From NCBI GenBank assembly GCA_963978545.1, contig OZ021725.1:86226305-86290304 (forward strand): a DNA stretch of 64,000 nt. Reading direction: 5' to 3'. The position numbers and the translations under genes were made by a program. Shown piece after piece: positions 49,660 to 60,739 of the stretch. Position 1 is the first letter of the stretch. The number at the start of each line of letters is the position of its first letter. The stretch is from Linyphia triangularis (lineage: Eukaryota; Arthropoda; Arachnida; Araneae; Linyphiidae). The notes under the pieces were generated by a model. That model made no database searches and had not been told where the DNA came from. It saw only the letters and a program-made list of their open reading frames with translations.

Positions 49660-49740
49660 ATTAAAACGGGCTGTCATTGAGAATTGAACTCGAGTTAATT
49701 TATCTCAGCCACTTGAGAACCCGGCATTCAAATAAACTTC
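49660..49740 (-). mobile_element. Possible tRNA-like SINE head, very degraded
   Basis: The minus strand reads GGTTCTCAAGTGGCTGAG, then CGAGTTCAATTCTC, an A-box/B-box-like pair at tRNA spacing. The arms do not fold into a full tRNA. This rests on short motifs only. Confidence 0.25.
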
Positions 49741-50279
49741 TTAATACAAGAAAGTAGCTTTTAAAGTAAAATATTTCACCTTCTAGATATTTCTTGTGTT
49801 AGTTTCATTAAAAAGTGACAGAATCTTTTAAAAATTATTTACTAAGGTCGTAGTACCAACTTATATGAATTAACTAAGACATGTCGCAATAGATTTGATT
49901 GGTTAGTTTGGCCTGTAGCGTAATCAAAGCTATACCTTGGCCTGTAGCTTCGTTTTAAAGCAGCAAAAGCTTACAAGTACGGTTTTGTCGTATTCACTTC
50001 TTTCTAGCTGATATATCTAATTTTATAAAAAAAAAAAAATATTTATGAACATTCATGTATAACAAGTTAAAGTGTGAGTAGTGCACACTTGGCGTAATAA
50101 AGATCCAACTATTCTAAAACCAGATACTTTTCCTGGAATAAGATGAGCATCCATATCTGCCTTGATTCAGAAAAATAGACTACTAACTCTTTATCCATTA
50201 AACAGATCAAAGTCACCGTAAAATAAATTGATACAGCGCATTGGCTAATATTAAAAAAAAAATGATAGCTGTAAAATAA

Positions 50280-50960
50280 AAGGATAACAAAACCCTTTTT
50301 GGCAGGAAACCCATCCCAAAAGGTCAACAACGTCCGAGACCGGACACTTATGCTGATGAACCAACCACCAAAACCCATTTGACTCCTGACATTCATTTTT
50401 CCAGAACATAATGGTCGACACAGGAAGCGTATCAGAAGTACAAAAAAAAAAAAAGGGTCATGATGCACTCGCCACTGATAGTAGTAGCAGCTGCCACTAC
50501 ACGCCACTGATGTGTGATGGCAGTTTGCATAAACGACAACAGTTCTCCAAGGCGCGCAAATATCACTCAGACGAAATGTGCACACTCGCGAAATGAGGCT
50601 GGATCGTGATGTCACCTGGGGCAAACCAGTGATGTGATTGGTACGATTTCTGATTTGATCGACCACAATTCCTCAAACTGATGTCACAACTATGCCTTAT
50701 TTCCCAAGTGATCACGCATGTTATCTAAATATTTTTTACGCGCTATGGCTATGCCTCCGCCCACACTTCCGCGCATTGTTGAGCTCCGTACCGGCTCCAG
50801 GTGATTTCGCTCCAGGTGGCGTCATGCCGAATTTCCAGGAAATCGCCCATTTTCATGCGTCCATTGTGACTGAAAAGTTGTATGTCTGTGATGTGGTGGA
50901 TGGTTGGTCTTTGATGGGGGCGGGGGGGGCTGGGTCGAAGTGAGCAAGTGAATGGTATGC
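50280..50960. other. GC-elevated block, possible regulatory element or UTR exon
   Basis: About 680 bp has paired E-box/bZIP-like motifs (GATGTCACCTGGGG, CCAGTGATGTGATTGG), CTCCAGGTG repeated near 50795 and 50811, and a G run at 50919-50930. Open frames here pass through an A run at 50441-50454 and look non-coding. It could be a promoter, enhancer or non-coding exon. Confidence 0.4.
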
Positions 50961-53900
50961 GGATTGTTGTATAAGTGGGATTATTTGACAGGTGGTGTAC
51001 ACTGATATTGGTTCCGGTTGTCTGTCTTATTATTATAAAAAAATAAAATAGTTGAACTATCGAATAAATAAAAGCTACATAATAGTCGAGTCGTGATTCA
51101 AACATCAAAGAGAATAGCAAATAAATGTCCCCCAAAATTGAATAAATTTGTTACTAGGTGGTGACATTTTAATGAGCAGAAAAATAACTTTAAGTTTTAC
51201 TTGTGTTTTATTTACATTTGTCTACATTCCAAACTTGTATTTTTGTCTACGAGATTTTGCATTTTGGTAACGAGAAAAATAATATAAAATTATATTTTAG
51301 AGATTGCTTTTTCGCAGATTTTAGAAAGTTTCAAATCAGCTTCAACATACTCTTTCATACTTATTTTACGATTATACCTATAATACATTTTACAGTGGAA
51401 CTTTTTACTGGCTCGTCTCAAAAATTATACTTTAAATTGGTTTTTGAGAAGCTATAACAAATTAGATACGGACTTTACTGAATGCCTTATAAGACAACAC
51501 GACTTTCAAACCGTTGCGTCTGCAATGTATAAAATACTTACTTAACACACTAACTTAAAACACTTGAACTTAATTGATTTCTTTTTATGTGGGAAATATA
51601 TAAATGACATCAAATTTATTGCTTTTTTAATGGAATTTCCAAATAAAATTAGTTTTGGTGTTAATAATGACTATTAAATATAACATGTATAATTCGTTGC
51701 AACTCAAAGTGATGGACAAAAGATTTTCAGAAACATCTTATAGTTTCCATTTCTTCACAGTACCTCACATTTGTAGTTGAAAAAACAAATAGAGATTCTC
51801 TAGATTTTTAGGAATGTAATCAAACTAAAAAATATGGTGATTCAAAACTTATAAGGATTTATGTTTGTCGTGTTGGTAATTTAGTACAGAAAAAGAATAC
51901 ATTTATCATAAATATAAAAAACTAAATAATGTCCCTTTTAAAGAAATAGGTATAGTAATTTAGGCAGAGATCGCATAGTTGTTACTTGCCTTACACATTA
52001 TTTTTCCATAAAATTTTCTTGTATAAAAGTAGGAAAGTCATCTTCATTTTATAGAGTACAGAAAAAAGAAAAAGAAAGAAAAAAAGTATATTTCATTATT
52101 TGAAGGGCCGCATTAAATCAAAGCTCAATCATTTTTCTTAAAGAAAATTATTCAATGAAATAAAAAGTAATTTTAAAAGAGTAATCTTTAATCCAAGCAA
52201 CTCACATCAACGATTCATTAAAAATTTCCTATTAGGTATTATTTATGAGGTTTAAGAAAAATTTCACTCGCATACATAGTTTCCAAAATAATATAATTTT
52301 CCAGTCTAATAAAGTTTGCAATTTATCAAAAAATAGTTTTAAATTGTAAATATATAACGAATGTTATTTTCGTTGATATTTTTACTAAATAAAACCTTTA
52401 GATTTTAATTTATATAAAGAACAGCTGTATTGTAGATAAATTATGATGTTCAGATTCTATTCAAATTTTAAAAAAATAATTACCTTTAAAAAGCTTCAGG
52501 GAGAGATTAATTGCAATTAAATTATAAACGCACACTTTAAAAAAATAAGCACTACTCACCTAATTTTCTCATCGATTTCATTTTGTTCCGAAGTAATCCA
52601 AAATACAAAGGCCACCAAACACATAAATGCACTTTCTTATTATTCCATTTCAAGATATTCGACACACACAACTTTTTAATCCATTCTTGCTATCATTTGT
52701 AAAAAAAATCACTTTAAGAAAAACATTATTGAAACTCCGTCATTTTTAATGGACCCGGCAAACACATACAGTTTTTCTCATTATTCACTGCCTCACACAA
52801 TATCCATTCGATTGTTTTTTTTAAACGAAGAACAATATTACTTTCTTTTAATAGAATGCTATATTTCTTTTAAAAAGGAGAGAAACAAAACGCTGTCGCT
52901 ACTGTTTGTGAAAACAACTTTTTGTTGTGAGAGGTGTTGCATCTGTCACTAACGGGGTGGAAGGAGTTTCACTGCAACCAAAATAGCCCTTTAACGCTTG
53001 GCGTCGTTTGTTGACACATTTGGCGAAGTAGTCAACATTTGGCAGAATGTTTTGGTTGGTGGGTGTCAGTGGATGTCTAAATGGTTTATTTATAGCGAAC
53101 CTTTAAAAATTTAAAAGGATTTTGTACTGTGGGCTTCTTGGATTAAGCAAAAAACTTTTCGAATGTTTCCTTTATTGTGGAAATACCAGACATGCATTCG
53201 TATTCATACCGAATTGTGAATTACTTCAAATTCAATAAGTAAAAGAAATTTCTTCAAGGTTAATTTTTTTTTTATATATATATTTATTCATTTTATCCAA
53301 ATTATCTTATTTGGCAATGCGGTTCACACGAAATCAATATCATAAATTAATATTTACCTTTTTATATTTATGTCACCGACTTTTTGTTTGTCAGTGATAT
53401 AAATGTTGTGAGCCTCCCTTCACTTTTAAAACTTTAGTATTTTTCATGGCAATAATGTCTAAATTTGTAATTCTCTCCGTCTCACTTTTGGTACCTAATC
53501 GCAGGCAAAATTTCTCGACGTAGAGGCTAAATTTTAATATTTTGTTATACAACCGTTGTGACATATTACTTTTGACAGAATTAATTATTTTACGAGTTAT
53601 TCTTAAAAAATGTATTTTAAATGTAATTTAGCTACTTTATTTATTTTGATTGTACTAAGGGTATTGGGATTCCATTAAAAAGGTAGAAACCAACTTTTTA
53701 GAGTTACACTAAATGATTTATAATAAAAATTATAAGTTTTAAAAAAAAAACTATCAAAAAGAGTTTTGCGCTACGTAGAACGTAACATAGAAACGTTTCC
53801 TTTGAATAGTATGTATATTTACTTACATAAAATTCTTATTAAACTATCTAGAAATTTCAAGATGATAGAAGGAAACTATGTGTGGGCTCTTCAGTATTAT

Positions 53901-54100
53901 TGCTGCGAAATAGCACAGATCAAGTCTGTAATATTTCTGTTCAAATAGGTAAACAAATAATTTTTTACTTCGCACCTGATCATACTATAAGAATTATGCT
54001 TATCATTGACTAATTGACTCATTCACTCATTATGTAACGCGGTATCTTTACTTTACTTTCAATTACCCATATGTATAAGTAGAGTAATAAAAATAAAGGA
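50961..54100. other. AT-rich sequence, no recognisable gene
   Basis: Short frames only, none with recognisable domains. An A run at about 54109-54126 precedes the dispersed repeat copy at 54165. Confidence 0.6.
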
Positions 54101-54164
54101 TTCATTCAAAAAAAAAAAAAAAAAAATTGCATTTTTCCTCGTTTTGGAACATTCCGATTTCAAA

Positions 54165-54760
54165 AAAAGTTATCTAGAAAAAATGTCTGTCTGTGTCTGT
54201 GGTCAGCAAAACTCCCGAACAAATTGACCTATGATGTTCAAATTTGGTGTGCGGGCTGGTGGTGGCCATGGGACCTACCACTAAGGTTTTCGTCAAAATC
54301 GCGCATGTGCATTAGGTAGCCGCCATTGAAAAAATCATGTTTTTTAATGATTGCTAAAAAACGGCTCAAACGATTTTGATCAAAATCGATGTGGTAATGC
54401 CTCTTAAGGTGTTCTAAGCATTCAAACCTCTGAAATTTCCGTAAAAATACTTTAACGGCGTAAAAAGTTGAAAAACGAATGCCTTCAACACAGAGTTCTC
54501 TTTACTTTAATATAGCTCATCAACGATCGCTTTTCTCCTTTCCTCAGTTTCACTTATAAGAAAGGACAATATAAAAATTATCGAAAGGTATATCGCCAAA
54601 AACACCATTAAGACCCGTATAAGAATAATCGCAAAAAATATCGCCAAACTGGCTGTTTTCTCTAAGCGAATAATGAAAATATAAAAACGATAAATGACAC
54701 AAATCCATATCAGTAATATAGTATAATTGTGCGTTTTTCCGCACCCCTAGTTTAATTTAT
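54165..54760 (+). repeat. Dispersed repeat family, copy 1
   Basis: It contains AAAACTCCCGAACAAATTG, GTCAAAATCGCGCATG, AATATCGCCAAACTGGC and, near the end, TTGTGCGTTTTTCCGCACCC. The same blocks recur in partial form at 5540-5710, 17486-17520 (inverted) and 22320-23160. Open frames within it are unrecognisable. The element class is not identifiable from these fragments. Confidence 0.6.
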
Positions 54761-55312
54761 ATCTGTTCATGCGATATAGAAATTAGATTGTTGTTTAAAT
54801 TAAGTTTAATTAGATGCACGTGCATCTTTTCATTCATTTCTGTACACGTTATATAGGGAAATTGCAATGTTATTAACACGAATTCTCAAAGGAAATTTTC
54901 TTCAACATAATTTTTTTTTAACCGTGTTAAAGTGGCAACAGCAGAGAATAAAATTGTCTTGAGAAAAAAAATTAGTATTTTTTGAGATTCAAGGAATTGG
55001 AAATTAAAAAAATTCGGTTGTTATATATGTATGACAGAAATAGTTTTCATTTGCACAATACTAAAAGAAAAATGGAATTTTTAATAACAATTTCATACAT
55101 TTTAAATTAAACTATTTGTTATATTTTTATATTCATCACCTTTCAACGGGTGTCTTTCAACATTCTGTTTCATAATAGAGATATTGAAATTATTTCTACC
55201 ACACTTATTGGTCCTGTTGTATGGAAACTGTGGCTTTGTCAGTAAACATGCGCATTCAAGGCTCACATGATAAATTTTGTCATATGATTACAATTACCGG
55301 TCCATCGTATAG

Positions 55313-55429
55313 CGGACGTTTTGGGAAATTTTCGAAGCTAAATATGGTATAGAAGAAAAACCGGAAAACTACCTCCTGATAAACGACACAGTCTGTCACA
55401 ATTGTCTATGTTATTCTAATCCCCGGCTT
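55313..55429 (+). CDS. Candidate internal exon, 39 codons, unknown protein
   Basis: The frame opens right after an AG (ATCGTATAG) and reads RTFWEIFEAKYGIEEKPENY, then LLINDTVCHNCLCYSNPRL, up to a GTATGT donor. That is exactly 39 codons, with a stop just upstream of the acceptor, as for an internal exon. The Cys-x2-Cys-x-Cys spacing and the phrase VCHNC resemble the second half of small zinc-binding domains found in arthropod DNA-binding or transposon-derived proteins, but I cannot name the family. The acceptor lacks a strong pyrimidine tract. A chance open frame or an exapted transposon fragment is possible. No partner exons were found. Confidence 0.3.
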
Positions 55430-56062
55430 GTATGTACTTATTTGCAACTTATACACAGATAATTTTGCAATAGGTATTTTCTTTTATCAATGAGCATAAA
55501 ATTACTACTAAACTCATCTTTTCCTCAAAATTACTACAGAGTTTTCATTCATATTGGCAGACTTAGGTTTTCAACTGTAATAAAAATAAAAAAAAAACTT
55601 CCGAGCGTCTTCATATAATGCTCTTATGATTCGTTCCTGTGGATGATCTCCTTTTGTGTGAATCAAAAAAAAGCTTTTGAAATATTTTTAAACAATACCG
55701 TTATCCAGCAAAGCGTGTTAGACATAAGATCTCATATTTAAGAGCATTAATATAAGCCTCACAAGGTTAATGTTGTGCGTTATAAAGCCGACCAACGTGT
55801 AATTATCAGAACTGGGATTTTGATTTTTTTTTCACTGAAGATGATAATCTTTTAAATCCTTGAAATGGACAAAGAATTTTTTGTTAAGACAAAGTTTTAA
55901 TACGCATCTGAAAGTAATAGTGAACATAAGAAATCTTCTTTCTCAAAAGAACGTAAGTTCTTCAAAGGATGGGTCCTGCAAATTATTCTTATCATTTTTC
56001 TACTTACATTGATTACTTGCAGTTGAACCAGTGCTGAAATGGCACGTTGTGTAAGAAAAAAT

Positions 56063-56481
56063 CAGGGTTCCCACTCATATCACAGAATGAAAATCAATGA
56101 CTTTTACTGACCTAATTAACATTTTTAAGGATCTTTGAAAATTTGCATTCAGGCATCATGTCTATATATAAATTTTTAATTAAATATATTCTACCAAAAA
56201 AAGGTACAAGTTGGTGGATGCGTATTACAAATATGTTGGAAAATTCTGATACAGTACAGACAAATGGCGGTCACGTGGGGATAGCAAGTTCGAGTTATAT
56301 TTTCATATATTTTGCAGTTGCCCACACAACATCTGCAAAAATTAAGGACTTTTAAGGATCTTTAAGCATTTACAAGGTCTTTTAAGCACCTATAAGCATT
56401 TTTAAGCACTTTCAAGGCCTTAAAAACAAGTTCAAAAATATTAAGCACTATTAATGACTTTCAATGACCGTGGGAATCCTG
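56063..56481. mobile_element. hAT-like non-autonomous element, 419 bp
   Basis: The ends are CAGGGTTCCCAC and GTGGGAATCCTG, inverted with one mismatch. The CAGGG start is typical of hAT elements. AAAAAT abuts both ends, but hAT duplications are 8 bp and only 6 match. The right half is rich in TTTTAAGCAC and TTTAAGCATTT repeats. There is no transposase; the 70-codon open frame inside is not recognisable. Confidence 0.65.
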
Positions 56482-56629
56482 AAAAATGGTCATATTCTCT
56501 TTAAAATCCGCACCACTAGTTCTAGAAAGTCTCGAAATCTAGTGACATTTAGCACAAGTCACATTGAAGAAGAAATCAAAGGGAGTGGGATTCTTTTTAT
56601 GCATGACAGCTTCTTTTAATTTTATGCCC

Positions 56630-57060
56630 CTACACCTTTCTTCAACCTTAAATACTTAAAGCGTAAAGTGTTTTTAATTTCAATTTCTTTCCAAGTGGTT
56701 TTGATCGGGACAATTTCTAATTAGATGCTTTAATGCTTGCTTAATTTTGTATACCCACACCTTTCTTCGATCTGAAATAACTTAAAGAGTACAAAGTTTT
56801 AATATCAATATGTTTGCAATTGCTTTTAATTGCGACGATTAAAAAGAGAGATTTGATGTTTTTATGTTTCGGCCCACATCTTGGAGTGGTTTTTCTTTAT
56901 GCATTCCTGATTTTGTACCTCACCTTTCTTCGACCATAAATAACATATAGCATAAGATTGTTGTTTGTTTTTTAATTCCAATTGGTTTCCAATTGTTTTT
57001 GATTGCGACAATTTATAATCAAGATATTTGATACTCTTATGTTTTGACTTACGCCTTGGA
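56630..57060 (+). repeat. Three diverged tandem units, spacing about 125 and 164 bp
   Basis: CACCTTTCTTC recurs near 56633, 56758 and 56921. Each is followed by AAATAACTTAAAG-like text, TTTAATTyCAAT, TTTGATTGCGAC-like text and a GATGCTTTAATG/GATGTTTTTATG block. Confidence 0.65.
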
Positions 57061-57615
57061 TGCATGGTTAATCTCTTTGTAATTCAATTATAAAAAGAGC
57101 AAAACATAAAAAGTAATTAAGTTTAAGTTGCAAGAATAGGGACAAAAATATGCGAATTCATAAGTAAAATATACAAACGTGTGCTATGTTAGTCATCAAC
57201 AATGTTAAAACAATGATCAGAGAAAAGTTAGGCAAAATAAAATTAAGAAAAACCTTTCATTCCCTATGAGTAATGATCCTAGAAATTCAAATAGTGATAT
57301 TACGGAATCATATTCCAGGAAGTATTGCACGAGATGCGATTTCAAAACACAATAATAATAATAAAAAAAAACGAGCCGTTGCCTCAAAATGAAAAACATA
57401 ATATAAGTAAAGAAAATCTTTTTGCTTAAAACCTTTGAAAAAGCACAATAACACAACAACAAGCAGCAATATTGAAATTAAAGTTTATGATGTTTGATTT
57501 TTGGATTTTTGCCTTAAAAATCATCTATTTCTCAGCAAAGGTTATGTGCATTGCATATTAAGAAAAACTGTCTTAGAGCAATAGCCTTTGGTCAAGCCCA
57601 TCTAAGATTTTCATA

Positions 57616-57960
57616 GGGTAGATGTCCCCAAAAAACAATTTCCCAGGATAGTAGAAGTACAATGAAAATCAGAACGAAGTTAACATTATTATTAAAAGAT
57701 TGAGAAACCCTTAGAAGAGATTTTTCTGTAGATAAACATCATACAAAACTTTAAAATTAGGTTTTCACGCAGCAGTCAAAGTTTTGAGGGTAGATATTAC
57801 CAAGTGTTACATTATAGGAATTCTCGAAACAGTTAAGAACGGAGCTAATATTATTGACTATGTATTGAGAGTAACCTTATAGGAGATTTGCCAGAGACAA
57901 ATATTATATAAAACTTATAAAGTTTGTTCTTTCAAGAAGAGACTACTTCCTTAAAGGCTG
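57616..57960 (+). repeat. Diverged tandem duplication, period about 165-172 bp
   Basis: GGGTAGATGTCCCC and GGGTAGATATTACC begin the units. Later blocks align in order: AACGAAGTTAACATTATT with AACGGAGCTAATATTATT, and CATACAAAACTTTAAAATT with TATATAAAACTTATAAAGTT. Confidence 0.6.
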
Positions 57961-58133
57961 CGGCGCAGAACGGTCAGAGCAGCCTTTTGCTCCATTAACC
58001 CTAAACAAATAACCTTTGAAGTAGATCCTGATTCATCTGATAGAATTACACACTTCAAACAGCTTTGTTTGCATTAATCTCAGGTTTATGTTTATAAAAT
58101 CTGTTCACCCATTTTCAGTAGATACTATTTTAA

Positions 58134-58437
58134 CCCTCTAGTGCAAGATTTTTTCTTTTTTAATGAAATATTTTTCCCCCCGTGTCTTTTTGTCCCTAGA
58201 GGGCTGAAAAATTATACAAAAAAAAAAATCAAAATGTGTATTTAATTAAATTATTAATAAAAACCTTTCTGTAGCATATATGCAACATCATGTGCTAACG
58301 AAGCCTTTTTTTCCCCTAAGATTTCTCTCTTGTTGTATAGCATATATGCTACACTATACCCGAGGGTAAAAAACTTCGAACCTTGCATGAATGGTAGTTT
58401 TATTTTATTTCACTTGGCCATTCTACTTGCACAAGGG
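58134..58437. mobile_element. Possible TTAA-type MITE, 304 bp
   Basis: The left end is TTAA followed by CCCTCTAGTGCAAG. The right end, inverted, reads CCCTTGTGCAAG. Inside are two GTAGCATATATGC-type palindromic motifs. The right side lacks TTAA and the ends are diverged, so this is tentative. Confidence 0.35.
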
Positions 58438-58830
58438 TACCAAACTTTTTTTATGCATGATAGCACTACAATAATTGTTTTTCATAGTCAAATGACAAAG
58501 TAGACATATGAGTATATACTTCAAAATCTACATTTTTAAATGGCATCCAATATCTACTGCAGCACAGGATGGCAGGTAAATTTCTAAAATGGATTGTCGA
58601 ATTTCAGGAAAAGGTAGCCTTATAAAGGGCAAATAGGAAAAGGATTATTTAAAGGTTTAATCTGATCTGAATTTTTACACTCGATAATTACATTAAATGA
58701 AGTTTCACGAGCCAGTTGAACAAATGGAGCCAAAATCAAATTATTTTTAAGATTTATATTTAAAGATAATTAATTTTTGGTGCAAAATTTTCCAATATTT
58801 AAAAGATTTATCTTTAGTATTAATTTTATT

Positions 58831-58915
58831 CAGGGTGGCCACAAAATTCAAAATAAAAAGACCCCTGATAATTCCCTGATTTCCCTGACAGATTTCTAAT
58901 GAATTCCCTGATCAA
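58831..58915 (+). mobile_element. End fragment of a hAT-like element
   Basis: It begins CAGGGTGGCCACAAAATTC and is followed by repeated CCCTGAT motifs (AATTCCCTGATTTCCCTGAC). Such CAGGGTGGCCAC starts with CCCTGA-rich subterminal repeats are common in animal hAT elements. No matching right end was found nearby, so this is solitary. Confidence 0.5.
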
Positions 58916-59799
58916 ATAGAACATGTGTGCTAAAGAGATAATATGCAATTTATTTATTTTTTAAATAGTTTTCTGGTAATAAAAAGTTTAAATTGCACCG
59001 TAATATTAAACTTCTAACGAATAATAACTTTTGACCACAAAACTCTTCCAATCTGAGGGTTCGTTACGACTGCCAAATTATATCCAATTTATCTTCATTT
59101 GTAATTTTTTAATTAAAAGGTGTGGCATAATTAGTTAAAAAATATTAACTAATTTGTTCACTTCTTACTAATTAAAGTCTACTATATACAGCCAGCCTAC
59201 AATAGCGGGTTGTCTACAGAATGAAAGCTAATGGTAAGACAATTTCAAAAGTATAATTCTTTCGGTTAAGGTAAGTTTTTAAAGACCAATAGCTTCCTAG
59301 ACCTTTTGGAGACCAAATAGCTTATCACAGAATTATTTTCAAGAGGATACAAGACGGTTAATTTTTTATTTTAACTTTGATTTTTTTTTAATTGGTTATT
59401 TTAATGCGATTTTAATTAATAGTTATGTATTGAATTAACTATCCATTGAACGTTTTAAAACCTCATACACTTTTTTTTTCCAAATTATTTATAATTTTCA
59501 AAATCCAAAGGATTGCAATTACATCCCTTAACATCTCCCTGGCGCCCCCATGCAATAGTTTAGGTACGATGTTGTAGTTCCCTGTTCTTCTCTTTCAATG
59601 TACAAAAAATATATATATAATAATAACTACTAATAAAAAAAATGTATATGTGGGATTGAGTATATCACAATAAAAAAAACCTCTTAAAATTTCAACCTTG
59701 GAAAAGTCTGCAATGACTATTTAAACAGAAGAAGGCAACCCTAAAAGTCCCACAAAAGTGAAAGTGAAAAAGCCAATTATAATTTTTTTTGTTAAGTTT

Positions 59800-60040
59800 T
59801 GTTTTCGATGACTTACTACCTGGTCTAGGGGGGAGAGATGGGTGGGGGGTTGGGCAATGGCGCAAACAACAGCAGACTGAGTACGAGAGAGAACAATTTC
59901 TTTTGCGCGGTTGGCAACCCTGCTGAAGTCCGATGCATCTTTTCCACGGAACCATGCGTGGATACACTGCGCGTGCGCTGAACCGTAGAACAATCCCAGT
60001 TGACCTCTTGCCATTGGTTAATTTCGATCATCAGGTATAG
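59800..60040 (-). promoter_or_regulatory. GC-elevated block, candidate promoter and first exon on the minus strand
   Basis: On the minus strand, AGCGCACGCGCA (59969-59980) matches the NRF1 core in 11 of 12 bases. An ATG lies at 59967, and ACCAG|GTAGTAAGT at about 59820 is a good donor. The frame from that ATG ends in PTPHPSLPPRP plus one base, phase-compatible with the espin acceptor at 13426. Two other minus frames are also open here, so coding is unproven. The intervening distance of about 46 kb is long but not unusual for arthropod 5' introns. Confidence 0.3.
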
Positions 60041-60668
60041 TTCAATGTCAAGGAAATGAAAGAAAGCATAGGAAGATGCCAGATCGAACAGAGACCCCGT
60101 GTCATCTGCCTGGTGTTTTATTGCATATAGATTTGTTTCCTTCAAAAAAACCTGCAATAATCTCTTCTCAAATTGGAAATTTTCAATCCCGAGACAATGA
60201 AACCTGCTTTGGGAGAAAGTCTTTTCGGATTTATTTTTTATTCTCTTTTGCTTTGTTTCATGTGTTCATACATGTGTTTAGTTGAGACAGGAATGGAGAG
60301 ATGATTTTGGGAAAGATATCAAAGTGAAATCTTTTTGAATTGATCATTGTGAATATGATCGATGGGGTGTTTTCTTAATATTTGCTTTTGTACTTATGAA
60401 ATTCCAATGGTCATTGTTGAAAGAAGAGGAAAAATGGTTGGAATGTATGGGCCTTCAAACGACTCTGCATAGTACAAAGCACCGGATAACGATCAACCAA
60501 GAGTTTGATTGACTGTAAATAATACAGTGTGGTGTGTGTTAATTATAAAATCCCGCCAATTAGAAGGACGTCCTGACTTAATAATGGACTGGTCTTATTT
60601 TAACCCGATAATCCAACAAATGTCCAGTGTAGTTAAGAAATTGTATTTGATTCGTTCATACACTGTGT

Positions 60669-60736
60669 AAAGATTTATCTAAGCGAGTGGCAACAGCCGG
60701 ATGATTAAGATTTATCTAAGCGAGTGGCACCAGCCG
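60669..60736 (+). repeat. 38-bp direct duplication
   Basis: AGATTTATCTAAGCGAGTGG followed by CAACAGCCG at about 60670 recurs at about 60708 with CACCAGCCG, a single difference. It is nearly perfect and so recent relative to other repeats here. Confidence 0.85.
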
Positions 60737-60739
60737 AAA

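Larger units (their letters stand above)
45971..50279. other. AT-rich sequence, no recognisable gene
   Basis: It holds microsatellites and several T/A runs (about 46566-46583, 46990-47016, 47237-47268, 47485-47516, 48021-48060). No confident gene or complete element is present. Confidence 0.6.

Noticed and set aside
50109..50666. 185-codon minus-strand frame
   Set aside because: It is the longest frame in the window, but it crosses a homopolymer, begins in a GC-elevated block that is open in several frames, and reads as hydrophobic low-information sequence with no domain.
59692..60157. Three overlapping minus-strand frames as genes
   Set aside because: All are open because of composition. 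Only the one phase-compatible with the espin acceptor is kept, as a speculative exon and not as a gene call.
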